Source: Leptolyngbya sp. FACHB-321 (lineage in GTDB: Bacteria > Cyanobacteriota > Cyanobacteriia > Leptolyngbyales > Leptolyngbyaceae). Taken from it: a DNA stretch of 64,000 bases. Position numbers and translations under genes: made by a program. Below the pieces are notes generated by a model. It had not been told where the DNA came from. It did no database searches and saw only the letters and a program-made list of their open reading frames with translations. Below, piece after piece: positions 7,129 to 15,376 of this stretch. Numbering within the stretch: position 1 is the first letter of the stretch; the number at the start of each line of letters is the position of its first letter. The DNA is taken from contig NZ_JACJPI010000071.1 in the NCBI RefSeq assembly GCF_014695975.1, forward strand, positions 62,001 through 126,000. Reading direction: 5' to 3'.

Positions 7129-10100
7129 CTACCATGGACTGCCAATCATGGTAAAGGCTGCCCAGTAGTAGGGATGAGAGAGCTGGCGATCGCGGATAGC
7201 AAGGCTAGCAGGTGGGAGTGCAATGCCTTCGCCTGTTTCGATGCCCTGCAAGCGCCCGTTTTGCAGAAAGACTTTGCCAGTTGCCATCGCTAGCTGTGCC
7301 TGTCGGAGTGCGTCCGCTTTGATGCGAGCCGTGCGTAAGTCTTTGTAAAAGCCAGCCATGAGAGCAGTAGTAGCGGCATCGCTGACGTACCATAGGCTGG
7401 CAACAGCCGTTTTAACACCTGTTTGCACAGCTAACCCGCCAAAGCCAAGTTCGGCTTCGCGATCGCCCAGCGCGGTAGCACAGGCACTCAGCACGAGTAG
7501 TTCGATTTGCGGATCGTTCCAGCCCAGTTCACGGACTTGATCGAGCCGTAGTTTGGCATTCCAAAGCTGGATATAAGAGTTGTTGATCGTGCCAGGGTAA
7601 AAATCTGCATGGGTTGCCAGGTGAAGGATGCCAAAGGGTTGCTCTTGGCGAAAGGCTTTGAGATTTTCGAGGGTGACATTCTTGTTAAAAGCCAGTCGTC
7701 CTGACCAGAGTTGATTCACCAGAATAGAGACCTCAACAGGAACGGCTGGCAACGGGGTTTGCTCTTGAGTGCTTTCTGAAATCCCTAGCCCTAGAACCTT
7801 CACGTCTCGAATGTTACGGTAGCGAGTGTCAGTGAGGCTCACGCTAGGCATTACGCCGATGCTGTATTTTTCGATGAGAAAGCCCTTCCCGTCGTGGAGG
7901 GCTGCTATAGGGAGCGATCGCAGCCCGGTATCCATCAAAAACACTAAGTTGTTGATCCCTCTGACTTCTAAATCGGCGGCGATCGGTGCAATCAGCCACT
8001 GGTAAAGCTGTCGGCTGGTGCTGAGGTATGTTGTAGCGCGTGTCTTGCGCGGATCTGAGATTTCATGAAGGAACTGCTGCGCCAGAGGCAGTACTTTGGC
8101 GCGGTTTGCTTCTGGGATGCGTTTACGAATGGCTTCGCCCTTCGCCGTAATGACGACCAGTTCCAGTTGGTCGGTACTGTGTTGACCTGCCTGAGCAGAG
8201 CTTGTATCGGCAGTTTCATTTACCCCAGGTTTGGGCTGGGTCACATCAGCCATCTGAAGCGAGGTGGGTACAAAGCTGACATAAATGAAAGCTGGCTTAG
8301 CACCCGTATCTTTCTCAATGCGCTGGACGATCTCTCTTGGCTCTTCGCGAGATCTGGCAGTAGTTTCACCGAGACCGAGATATGACTCAAACGCACGGGT
8401 GAAGCGATCGTCTGGGGTATCGGGAGCCAACCTGAATTCGGGAAGAGGATTAGCAACCTCTGGTTTAATACTTGTTTGCCCACAGGCTGCCAGTGTGCAG
8501 AGATCAGGTGTTGGCAGAGGTGTTGGCTCAGGGATCGGCTCAGGGATCGGCTCAGGGATGGGATCGAGTGGTGGAATAGTTACTACTTCCTGGACATTCA
8601 CCTGCACGAGCACGGAGTCGCTTGAGACACCATCGCTGGCATTCAGCGTAAAGGCACTGAGTAGCCCCGTTGCGTCGGTTGGCGGCGTGTAGACCAGCAC
8701 ATCTCCTGGCGCAAGAGTAACGCTACCAGGAGTAACTGAATTGCCGTTGAGAGTCAATGTGGCTCCAGGGGCGATCGAAGCGATCGTGAGCGTGGTCACA
8801 TCCTGGTTTGCATCCGTCACGACAGGAGCAAGGTCAGCGTAACCGATCGTAAATGGGACATTTTTGGTTGCCCCAGACAGCGATGAAGTCGCATTGAGAA
8901 CTGGTGGTGTGTTAAGAGCGGTGATAGTTATGCCTGTCGCTGGTTCGACCAAAGTGTCGATTGCTTGCACTGGGAAGCTACCGGAAGCAACGATGTTAGT
9001 GCCGTCCCGGACGATTGCACCTGCGGTGCCATTAGGGCTGGCACCACCGACGATAAACGGGATGTTGGTTGGTCCACCATCATGCTGAATGGCGACTGTC
9101 CCGCTTGTGTCAGTGCCTTGAGTATTGATCGTGGTCATTGGGAATGTCCCTTGCACAAGTCCATTCGCAATGACCTGTACATTACCGCCATTGCCTGTAT
9201 CAGTGGTAGCAAGGCTTCCACCGCCACGGGTATCGATGCTGCTGAAGGTAATGTTGGTGCCAGGTGCTGCACCAGCAGTCAAATTGACTGTGCCACCCTG
9301 GTAAGTGCTAAAAAGAGAGCTGTCATTATTGGTAATTGCAGAAGCATTAATGGCACCCGTAGCAATGCTATTGCCTGCTTGCAGTGTGACATTGCCGCCC
9401 TGCGCACCAGAGATAGCACCACCCGCATAAAACGAACTGATGTCGGCTGTGGTAATGCTACCGCCCGCTGTCAAGCTAACGGCACCACCACTAAGAACCG
9501 GACCGAAGGCAATATCTGTTGTGGACGATGAGTTAATTGCGCCCGTAGTGATGATACCGCCAGCTGTTAAGGTAATCGCTCCTCCATTAAAGCTTCCGTA
9601 ACCAGCACCTACGAACGATGCATCGATCGCGCCTGTCGTGATGTTCCCAGGAGCTGAAAGAATGACGGGACCGCCATCGACACCCTCACCACTGGTAGTA
9701 ATGTCGCCAGTCGTGATGTTGCCTGCGCTCGTACGCAAAATGAGAGCGTTGCTAGTCGTTAACAAGCCAGAATCTGGATCACCAGTGGCAGTAGTATCCG
9801 GTCCCGTAATGACGATCGGTCCTGTGAAGGTAATATCTCCACCAGCCTGAACCTTGAGCGCCACACCTTCGTAGGCACCGAACGTAAAGGCACCCGCAAC
9901 AGTAAAAATCGGGTCATAAAAGCTGACAAAAGTGCCTGCACCACCAGAGAGGTTCTGCACAAAAAGATTGCCGCCACTAGTGAAATGCGAATCGCCAGAA
10001 ATCGCGCCATTGCTGAGTAGGCTTAAATCACCACCGCTTTGAAAGGGTGCCGTTTGAAGGTGATTGAGCGCCAGGATATCAATACCCCGATCGCCCTGAA

Positions 10101-11931
10101 TTGTCAGTTTGCCGCCTGCTTTTGCTGCAAACGGAGTGGCAACACTATCACGAACAAACACCGTATCTCGTGCCAGCAAGCTCAAATCACCCGTTGTTTG
10201 CAGTTGGCTTTCGACTAACGTCAGATTGCGATTTGCAGAGAAGGTTGCTGTCTGAGCTGTGGCTGTACGAACGACAACATCACCTGTGGCGATCCGCGTT
10301 GCTGATCCACTTAATACCACTGCGCCATCAGGGTTGACGCTGACTTCAGTAGCATTGCCAAAAATTCCCCCAGTCAACAGTTGAGGCAGGGAGGCGATCG
10401 GCAAACTCCAGCTCTGCGGCAACGTCGTTGGTTGTGTAGGCACGATCGGCTGAATTTCTAGACCCAGCAGACTTCCCGGTTGGCTGAGTTTGACCAGGCT
10501 TTGACCCGGAACGGCTGCGGCGATAATCTGCCCGCCTGGAGCTGTAAGGGTGCCTGTACTGACGATCGTCCCGCCCAAGAGTCCTAGTGTTTGACCAGAC
10601 GTAACGGCAAGATTGCCAAAATTGACGATACTGCCTGGTTGGGTAGTCGTAAAGGCGAAGGCTCCCGGTGCTCCTATCAGCACCCCATAGTCATTCGTAC
10701 CAGAGGCGCTAAACCAACCGTTGCCAAAGCTAATGCCATTTGCCGTTGTGGCTGTAAAGGAACCGGGGACATTCAGGCTAGCGTTAGCACCAAAGATAAT
10801 GCCCGCTGGGTTCAGTAAAAACAGGTTAGCGTTACTGCCTGTCACCTGAATTTGTCCATTAATGACCGATGCCTCGCCGCCCACCACTCGTCCTAGAATG
10901 TTTTGAATCTGAGGATTAGCGAGGAAATTAGCGGTTTCGCTGGCGCTGAGTCCAAACCGTTGGAAGCTCTGAAACAGGTTACTGCCTGCCTGTGTGCCGC
11001 CACTAATGTCATAACGATCGCCGTTGAGAATAACGTTGGTGTTGGTGTTGTCGGGTGCAGCAGTAATCGACTGAGCATAGGCAGGCACTCCTGTAATTGC
11101 TCCTAGTAAGGGCAAGGATGCCAGCAGTGAACTCATTTTTGCCACAAAAGATGGCGTGGCTGGAGTCGGTGCAGTCTTGCGACGTAGAAAAAAGTGTCCT
11201 TCAGGAAGCTGAACTTCAATGGCAAGCTGATCAGCCAGTCCTCGGCGTTTGAGTGCTTGAGCGATCGCCGCCTTTGATCGCAACACCTGCTCAAGACGGC
11301 ACTGCTGGGAGGTACTGTCCGCGTGGTTGCGGTAGTAATAGAGTGGTTCTCTGACCCGATGAATCTCCGTGACTTCTGACAGCCGCAGGCACAGGTCATA
11401 ATCTTCCGCATAGTCTGAAGCACCATTGATGCCGCCCACCTGATCAAAGATCGATCGCCGCATCAAGCGAAACTGGAAGGTCATGAAATCCAGCAGCAGC
11501 CGATCTTTGGAGTAAGGAATGCCGCAGCGCTGCCCATACCGGAACACTACGCCCTGCTCGTCCATATCCAGATAATCGGTGTAAACGACCCCCGCTTGCG
11601 GCTGCTCGTTCAGCGTTCGTACCGTCTGCTCAAGCGCTGTTGGAGCTAGCAGATCATCGCTATCAACCCAACCAAGATATCCGCCGGTGGTATGGGCGAT
11701 CGCCGCCTGTAGTGCTGCCACTCGTCCGCGATGCGCTGCGGCAACGACACGCACCCGTTGATCGCGTTGAGCAAAACTATCGGCAATGGTGGCTGAGCGA
11801 TCGTCAGAACCGTCATCCCACAGCAGCAGTTCAAAATCGGTAAACGTCTGTTGCAGTACACTCTCGATCGCGGCACCCACATACCGTTCCCGGTTATATG
11901 TTGTCATCACAAGCGAAATCAGAGGTGCCAT
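7129..11931 (-). CDS. GT2 glycosyltransferase - TPS haemagglutinin - CHAT protease fusion
   Basis: One uninterrupted 1600-codon frame. Residues 1-252 are a complete GT2 glycosyltransferase: MTTYNRERYV, WDDGSDD, the metal-binding WVDSDDLLAP and AEDYDLCLRLSE, ending FFLRRK. A hydrophobic, signal-peptide-like stretch follows at 266-286 (MSSLLASLPLLGAITG...AYAQS). From about 287 comes a two-partner-secretion (filamentous haemagglutinin) domain with the NPAGIIFG motif, then Gly/Thr/Ser-rich beta repeats (GNITTGAI units). A cadherin-like module is at about 1010-1110 and a PIPEP linker follows. From about 1270 to the end is a CHAT domain, a caspase-like fold, with His1441 (HLATHADF) and Cys1484 (LSACATA) as the dyad. 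TPS proteins are exported through Sec and an outer-membrane TpsB pore. An N-terminal GT2 domain is not compatible with ordinary Sec export. The alternative is translation from the internal ATG at 11134-11136, giving a 1335-residue secreted TPS-CHAT protein. No TpsB gene is in the window. Confidence 0.8.
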   Translation of the reverse strand: MAPLISLVMTTYNRERYVGAAIESVLQQTFTDFELLLWDDGSDDRSATIADSFAQRDQRVRVVAAAHRGRVAALQAAIAHTTGGYLGWVDSDDLLAPTALEQTVRTLNEQPQAGVVYTDYLDMDEQGVVFRYGQRCGIPYSKDRLLLDFMTFQFRLMRRSIFDQVGGINGASDYAEDYDLCLRLSEVTEIHRVREPLYYYRNHADSTSQQCRLEQVLRSKAAIAQALKRRGLADQLAIEVQLPEGHFFLRRKTAPTPATPSFVAKMSSLLASLPLLGAITGVPAYAQSITAAPDNTNTNVILNGDRYDISGGTQAGSNLFQSFQRFGLSASETANFLANPQIQNILGRVVGGEASVINGQIQVTGSNANLFLLNPAGIIFGANASLNVPGSFTATTANGISFGNGWFSASGTNDYGVLIGAPGAFAFTTTQPGSIVNFGNLAVTSGQTLGLLGGTIVSTGTLTAPGGQIIAAAVPGQSLVKLSQPGSLLGLEIQPIVPTQPTTLPQSWSLPIASLPQLLTGGIFGNATEVSVNPDGAVVLSGSATRIATGDVVVRTATAQTATFSANRNLTLVESQLQTTGDLSLLARDTVFVRDSVATPFAAKAGGKLTIQGDRGIDILALNHLQTAPFQSGGDLSLLSNGAISGDSHFTSGGNLFVQNLSGGAGTFVSFYDPIFTVAGAFTFGAYEGVALKVQAGGDITFTGPIVITGPDTTATGDPDSGLLTTSNALILRTSAGNITTGDITTSGEGVDGGPVILSAPGNITTGAIDASFVGAGYGSFNGGAITLTAGGIITTGAINSSSTTDIAFGPVLSGGAVSLTAGGSITTADISSFYAGGAISGAQGGNVTLQAGNSIATGAINASAITNNDSSLFSTYQGGTVNLTAGAAPGTNITFSSIDTRGGGSLATTDTGNGGNVQVIANGLVQGTFPMTTINTQGTDTSGTVAIQHDGGPTNIPFIVGGASPNGTAGAIVRDGTNIVASGSFPVQAIDTLVEPATGITITALNTPPVLNATSSLSGATKNVPFTIGYADLAPVVTDANQDVTTLTIASIAPGATLTLNGNSVTPGSVTLAPGDVLVYTPPTDATGLLSAFTLNASDGVSSDSVLVQVNVQEVVTIPPLDPIPEPIPEPIPEPTPLPTPDLCTLAACGQTSIKPEVANPLPEFRLAPDTPDDRFTRAFESYLGLGETTARSREEPREIVQRIEKDTGAKPAFIYVSFVPTSLQMADVTQPKPGVNETADTSSAQAGQHSTDQLELVVITAKGEAIRKRIPEANRAKVLPLAQQFLHEISDPRKTRATTYLSTSRQLYQWLIAPIAADLEVRGINNLVFLMDTGLRSLPIAALHDGKGFLIEKYSIGVMPSVSLTDTRYRNIRDVKVLGLGISESTQEQTPLPAVPVEVSILVNQLWSGRLAFNKNVTLENLKAFRQEQPFGILHLATHADFYPGTINNSYIQLWNAKLRLDQVRELGWNDPQIELLVLSACATALGDREAELGFGGLAVQTGVKTAVASLWYVSDAATTALMAGFYKDLRTARIKADALRQAQLAMATGKVFLQNGRLQGIETGEGIALPPASLAIRDRQLSHPYYWAAFTMIGSPW

Positions 11932-12195
11932 ATGTGTGCCTTAACGCCTAAAGATTGGTTGCTTACCGTAGTGCTTTCTTGCCTAATCCCTCGAAATTTA
12001 GCGTGGAATTAAGTCCTCAAAGATTAAATCTAAGCGGCAAGACGCTCATCCTGAAGGATAGAATAAATCTTGACAAAAGTATTTTGTTTTAACGATTGTA
12101 GCGATCGCGAGTGCAGTACTCGATCGTGCGCTTAAAGCAGCAGGGCTACCGCTGAAAGCATTGCTATACTTGCACTCCCACCAGCGAAGCTCATT

Positions 12196-12696
12196 TTAAG
12201 GCAACTGCAAACCCACGATGACCAAATCGTGAGGAATCTTGTCAAACTCTGCGACTCCCGGCAAATAGCCCCAGCGTTGAAAGCCAAACCGTTCAAATAA
12301 GTATAGGCTCGGCTGATTATGAGCAAAGATAAAGCCCAGCAACGTTTTGATGCCAAAGGACGGGCTTTGAGCGATCGAGCGCTTGAGTAACGCCTGCCCA
12401 ATGCCTTGCTGACGATAAGCCAGCGAAACATAGATGCTTAACTCTGCGGCACTGGCATATGCCGCCCGTCCGTAATAAAACGATTGAAACCCTAGCCAAC
12501 CAGCCACCGTTCCTTCCACATCCATTACCCACAGCGGTCGTTTGTCGGGGTGATGCTCTCGAAACCAATTCAGGCGGCTCTCAACCGTAACAGGCTGTAG
12601 ATCTGCTGTCACTAGATGGGATTCGATCGTTGTATTGTAAATCGCTACGATCGCAGCCAAATCCCCTTCTACTGCATCCCGAATGTACATTGCCAT
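12196..12696 (-). CDS. GNAT-family N-acetyltransferase
   Basis: A 166-residue acetyltransferase of the GCN5-related fold. It begins YIRDAVEGDLAAIVAIYN, as in phosphinothricin/methionine-sulfoximine acetyltransferase-like members (Pat/YncA group). It has the acetyl-CoA loop YRQQGIGQALL at about 94-104 and the late strand-helix LYLFERFGFQRWG. The ATG at 12694-12696 is chosen because GGAGGG lies six bases upstream of it; an upstream in-frame extension would add 20 residues with no family match. It acts in the cytosol. The substrate, an amino acid analogue or peptide amine, is not deducible. The gene stands alone upstream of the tRNA genes. Confidence 0.75.
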   Translation of the reverse strand: MAMYIRDAVEGDLAAIVAIYNTTIESHLVTADLQPVTVESRLNWFREHHPDKRPLWVMDVEGTVAGWLGFQSFYYGRAAYASAAELSIYVSLAYRQQGIGQALLKRSIAQSPSFGIKTLLGFIFAHNQPSLYLFERFGFQRWGYLPGVAEFDKIPHDLVIVGLQLP

Positions 12697-12837
12697 TCCC
12701 CACCCTCCAGGTTGGCTGGAACTTATCACAAAGTTAGTTTTGCAGCCGCTCCTCAAAATCGTTTGAGAAAAGCTAAAAAACGTTTGACAAAAGTGCGCTC
12801 AATCATCACAATAGAGATTGCCTCTTAAAGGGCATAA

Positions 12838-12911
12838 GGGACTGTAGTTCAATTGGTTAGAGCACCGCCCTGTCACGGCGGAAGTTGCGGGTTCGAGCCC
12901 CGTCAGTCCCG
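12838..12911 (+). tRNA. tRNA-Asp (anticodon GTC), copy 1
   Basis: The 74-base cloverleaf is complete. The acceptor stem is GGGACTG paired with CAGTCCC. The D arm carries AATTGGTTAGA, the anticodon stem CCGCC/GGCGG encloses CTGTCAC with anticodon GTC, and the T arm has GGTTCGAGCC. The discriminator base is G. CCA is not encoded. It is identical to the second copy at 13229. Confidence 0.97.
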
Positions 12912-13228
12912 TAGAGAGTTTTAATATCTAGCGCGGTGCTTGTTGTTAGACACAAGCTGCATTATTATGACCGCTTTCAACTGGTTCGAGCAAATGAATG
13001 TTCGTCTAAGTTCCGTGGAAATGCTGAGTTGCGTGTGCGTAAATGTGCTTTCAGCGGAAAAGCAATTGTGACAGCGATGGCGTGATTGGTCGCACTAACG
13101 CTTGAGTTTAAAAGATTGTGAGTGGCGGTCGCGAAGAATCGCTACTAAGTAATGTAAGATTCTAAAGGTTATGTTTCAGCCCTACCAGCATTACGTCTGG
13201 GTAAGTGGGGTTGGTTTTTGGGCGATAG
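12912..13228. other. 317-bp spacer between the two tRNA-Asp genes
   Basis: No open reading frame of note, no tRNA and no clear terminator. Apart from a HIP1-free, AT-richer composition than the flanking genes, nothing is recognised. The flanks of the two tRNA copies are not similar, so the duplicated unit is close to the tRNA itself. Confidence 0.5.
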
Positions 13229-13302
13229 GGGACTGTAGTTCAATTGGTTAGAGCACCGCCCTGTCACGGCGGAAGTTGCGGGTTCGAGCCCCGTCAGTCC
13301 CG
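13229..13302 (+). tRNA. tRNA-Asp (anticodon GTC), copy 2
   Basis: Identical in all 74 bases to the copy at 12838-12911, with the same orientation and anticodon GTC. The spacing from start to start is 391 bp. Confidence 0.97.
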
Positions 13303-13518
13303 TAAATCATCGAACGCTTATAGTTGATGCTTCCAGATAGGTGCTGTTTTACATCACACCTGCCTTTTCTAGACACAAAAGCAGCACTAGCAGGCTTACT
13401 TACGATCGTTCGTTCGCAAGCTAATGCATCATTTCACCCTTAAATAAGCTAGTGTATTTACCTCAAGCCCTTTCTCGCTAGCACTTGGGCTCATCCATTA
13501 CCAAAAAAAACAACCAAT

Positions 13519-13737
13519 ATGGCGTTTATCTACTTCCCGTTTGCCCAAGCAACATTGAATACAGAGCACATTACCCGAATCGTGTGGTCACCCGCTGACA
13601 CGCTCAAAGGGTTTGTCCATTTAGCAGCAACAGATGCATCGAATAAAAACAGCGTTGTGACTTTATCAGACGAGGACGCTGAGAAACTTTGGAATGCCAT
13701 GCACCCTGACGAGCCACAGCCAGCGAACAGTTTGTAG
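13519..13737 (+). CDS. Small conserved-looking hypothetical protein
   Basis: A 72-residue acidic protein (MAFIYFPFAQATLNTEHI...) with a beta-rich first half that reads like hydrophobic strands (RIVWSPADTLKGFVHLAAT, VVTLSDEDAEKLWNAM). There is no signal peptide. The SDEDAEKLWNAM helix at about 52-63 looks like the conserved end of small cyanobacterial proteins that contain a strand-strand-helix fold. I do not recognise a function. A hairpin terminator follows at 13860. Confidence 0.6.
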   Translation: MAFIYFPFAQATLNTEHITRIVWSPADTLKGFVHLAATDASNKNSVVTLSDEDAEKLWNAMHPDEPQPANSL

Positions 13738-13859
13738 ACTTTAGTTTCAGTCTGCCAACCGTTTGTAGTGTGAGCATCTCACGCTTTTGACAGTTCTCTA
13801 CCGTAAGCATTCAGGTTGCATTAGAGCGATCGCTTCTTGAGCGATCGCCCTAAAAGATT

Positions 13860-13888
13860 GGCACTCTCAGACTAACGCTGGGAGTGCC
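13860..13888. terminator. Hairpin between convergent small genes
   Basis: GGCACTC (13860-13866) pairs with GAGTGCC (13882-13888) around a 15-base loop. It lies between the rightward 72-residue gene and the leftward 100-residue gene. On the minus strand it is followed by CAATCTTTTAG, on the plus strand by no T-run. A second dyad built from two HIP1 sites (GAGCGATCGC...GAGCGATCGC) lies just left of it. Confidence 0.5.
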
Positions 13889-13906
13889 AGAGGTTGGTTA
13901 CAAGTT

Positions 13907-14209
13907 TTAAGCCCTTGAAGCATTAGCCTTAACAGGATAGTAACGTTGCTCAAGCCAGGCACGCATTTCAGCTTCAGGTACGTTGTAGAGCGATCGGCTG
14001 GTTGCAGGATCATGAGCATTCCACCAGCGCTTACCATTTGCATCAGTGGTCTGCCAAACTTGCGGTTCTGCATCTGCCATCAAGCGCTGCACGAACCTTT
14101 GTGCCGCTTGCTCTAACCAAGTTAAAATTGACTGCTTTAAGTGAGTCGCTACGCCTTGTGTGGGTTTTATTTCCCACTGTTCTTCAAACCAACGTAATGT
14201 CAGTCTCAT
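13907..14209 (-). CDS. Hypothetical protein, 100 residues
   Basis: MRLTLRWFEEQWEIKPTQG begins a soluble protein rich in Trp and Glu, with helices and a C-terminal NVPEAEMRAWLEQRYY. A WWNAHDPAT segment precedes it. No signal peptide or membrane segment is present. I do not recognise the family. It ends 36 bp downstream of the EamA gene start side and is read in the same direction as that gene, so co-transcription is possible but unproven. Confidence 0.55.
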   Translation of the reverse strand: MRLTLRWFEEQWEIKPTQGVATHLKQSILTWLEQAAQRFVQRLMADAEPQVWQTTDANGKRWWNAHDPATSRSLYNVPEAEMRAWLEQRYYPVKANASRA

Positions 14210-14245
14210 TTCGATACCTCTGCTGTTAAATAAATTTTTTGCTGG

Positions 14246-15184
14246 TTAGAGCGGTGCTTCGCTAGGTTGCTTTGCGTCTTCCGTTACTTCTTCCAGTGCT
14301 TCAGAGCGTGCTGCTCCACCCAGCCATTGGGTAATAAACGGTTGACTTTGGCTTAGCACCATTGCCGTTAAGATCAGTCCGGCTCCTGCCAGTCCGCGTC
14401 CACTTAATTGTTCTCCTAAGAGCCAGAACGAAAAGACAGCGGCAAAAACGGGTTCAAGCGTGTAGATTAGAGCCGTTTCGTGAGCTGAAACCCAGCGTTG
14501 AGCGATCGCCTGGGCAATTGTTGTCGTCGCAGTAACAACAAGACCCAAGTACATGAGTTGCCCCCAGTGGGCCGCGATTGCAGGCAATTGCGTCATGATT
14601 TCGGGAACTGCCCACAGAACGCTAGCTTCAGCCACAACAGCAAGCTGTATGGCAGTCAAGGCAAGTGGGGGATGCTTCGGCGTGGCTGTTTCTAACAGCA
14701 GAATGTAAACGGCATAGCTCACTGCACTGCCCAACACCCACAGATCGCCAAGGCTTAACCCACCGCCTTCCCAAGACATAATGCCAATGCCTGCGATCGC
14801 CACTCCTGCTGCAACTACTGCAATTGCCTGCAAGCGTTGTCCCAGAAACAGCCCAAACAGTGGCACTAAAATAATGTTGAGGCTTAGGACAAAGGCTGCC
14901 CGATCCGCTGAAATCGTCTCCATGCCGATGGTGAGAGTAACAAAGGATGCCAAGTAGGCTATGCCTAGCAGCACCCCATCACGCAACAGTGGCAGATTGA
15001 CCTGGCGCAACCAGGGCGTAAAGACAAGCGCTGCCAGCAAAAAGCGAACTGCAACCAGCGCCATTGGCGAAACGCTGACCATGATTTGCTTGATCACTGG
15101 AAACGTAGTGCCCCAAATCAATGTGATGACAAGGAGCAGTAAGATGCCTCTAGTATGAAGATTTTTGGTATTTGTTAGAGACAT
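14246..15184 (-). CDS. EamA/DMT-family metabolite exporter
   Basis: A 312-residue membrane protein with ten predicted transmembrane segments arranged as two five-helix EamA halves. The start segment LLLVITLIWGTTFPVIKQ has the family's W-G-[ST]-[TA]-F-P motif, and the second half starts near LAVVAEASVLWAVPEIM. Members export amino acids or other small metabolites; the substrate is unknown here. The ATG at 15182-15184 is preferred over a TTG four codons upstream. The upstream copy of a 25-bp direct repeat places a second ATGTCTCTAACA in a frame that stops quickly. The gene is divergent from a LysR regulator at 15377, a common arrangement in which the regulator controls the exporter. Confidence 0.85.
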   Translation of the reverse strand: MSLTNTKNLHTRGILLLLVITLIWGTTFPVIKQIMVSVSPMALVAVRFLLAALVFTPWLRQVNLPLLRDGVLLGIAYLASFVTLTIGMETISADRAAFVLSLNIILVPLFGLFLGQRLQAIAVVAAGVAIAGIGIMSWEGGGLSLGDLWVLGSAVSYAVYILLLETATPKHPPLALTAIQLAVVAEASVLWAVPEIMTQLPAIAAHWGQLMYLGLVVTATTTIAQAIAQRWVSAHETALIYTLEPVFAAVFSFWLLGEQLSGRGLAGAGLILTAMVLSQSQPFITQWLGGAARSEALEEVTEDAKQPSEAPL

Positions 15185-15224
15185 AGCACAAAGCAAACTT
15201 TTGTTAGAGACATAGCAGAAAGCA
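15174..15224. repeat. 25-bp direct repeat overlapping the exporter start codon
   Basis: TTAGAGACATAGCA[CG]AAAGCAAACT occurs twice, starting near 15174 and 15203, separated by a few T residues. The repeat covers the ATG and the first codons of the exporter and duplicates them upstream out of frame. It probably arose by slippage or small tandem duplication. Confidence 0.65.
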
Positions 15225-15376
15225 AACTCGGACTGTGTTCACTTTAGTCAATTGCCTTTACATAAATCAAAAGACAGCTCTCATCACATCTATGAATAGA
15301 ATTGATGGAACGAGCAGTGAGAAGTAAGAGGTAAAGAGTTGACCTTGACTTAGATCGAAAAAGTGATGCATCGACC

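Noticed and set aside
8285-9531. Plus-strand ORFs of 106-188 codons opposite the CHAT fusion
   Set aside because: Antisense to a long gene with conserved motifs; no recognisable domain.
12616-12828. Plus-strand 70-codon ORF opposite the start of the GNAT gene
   Set aside because: Antisense to the start of a gene with strong ribosome site and motifs; also ends close to the tRNA.
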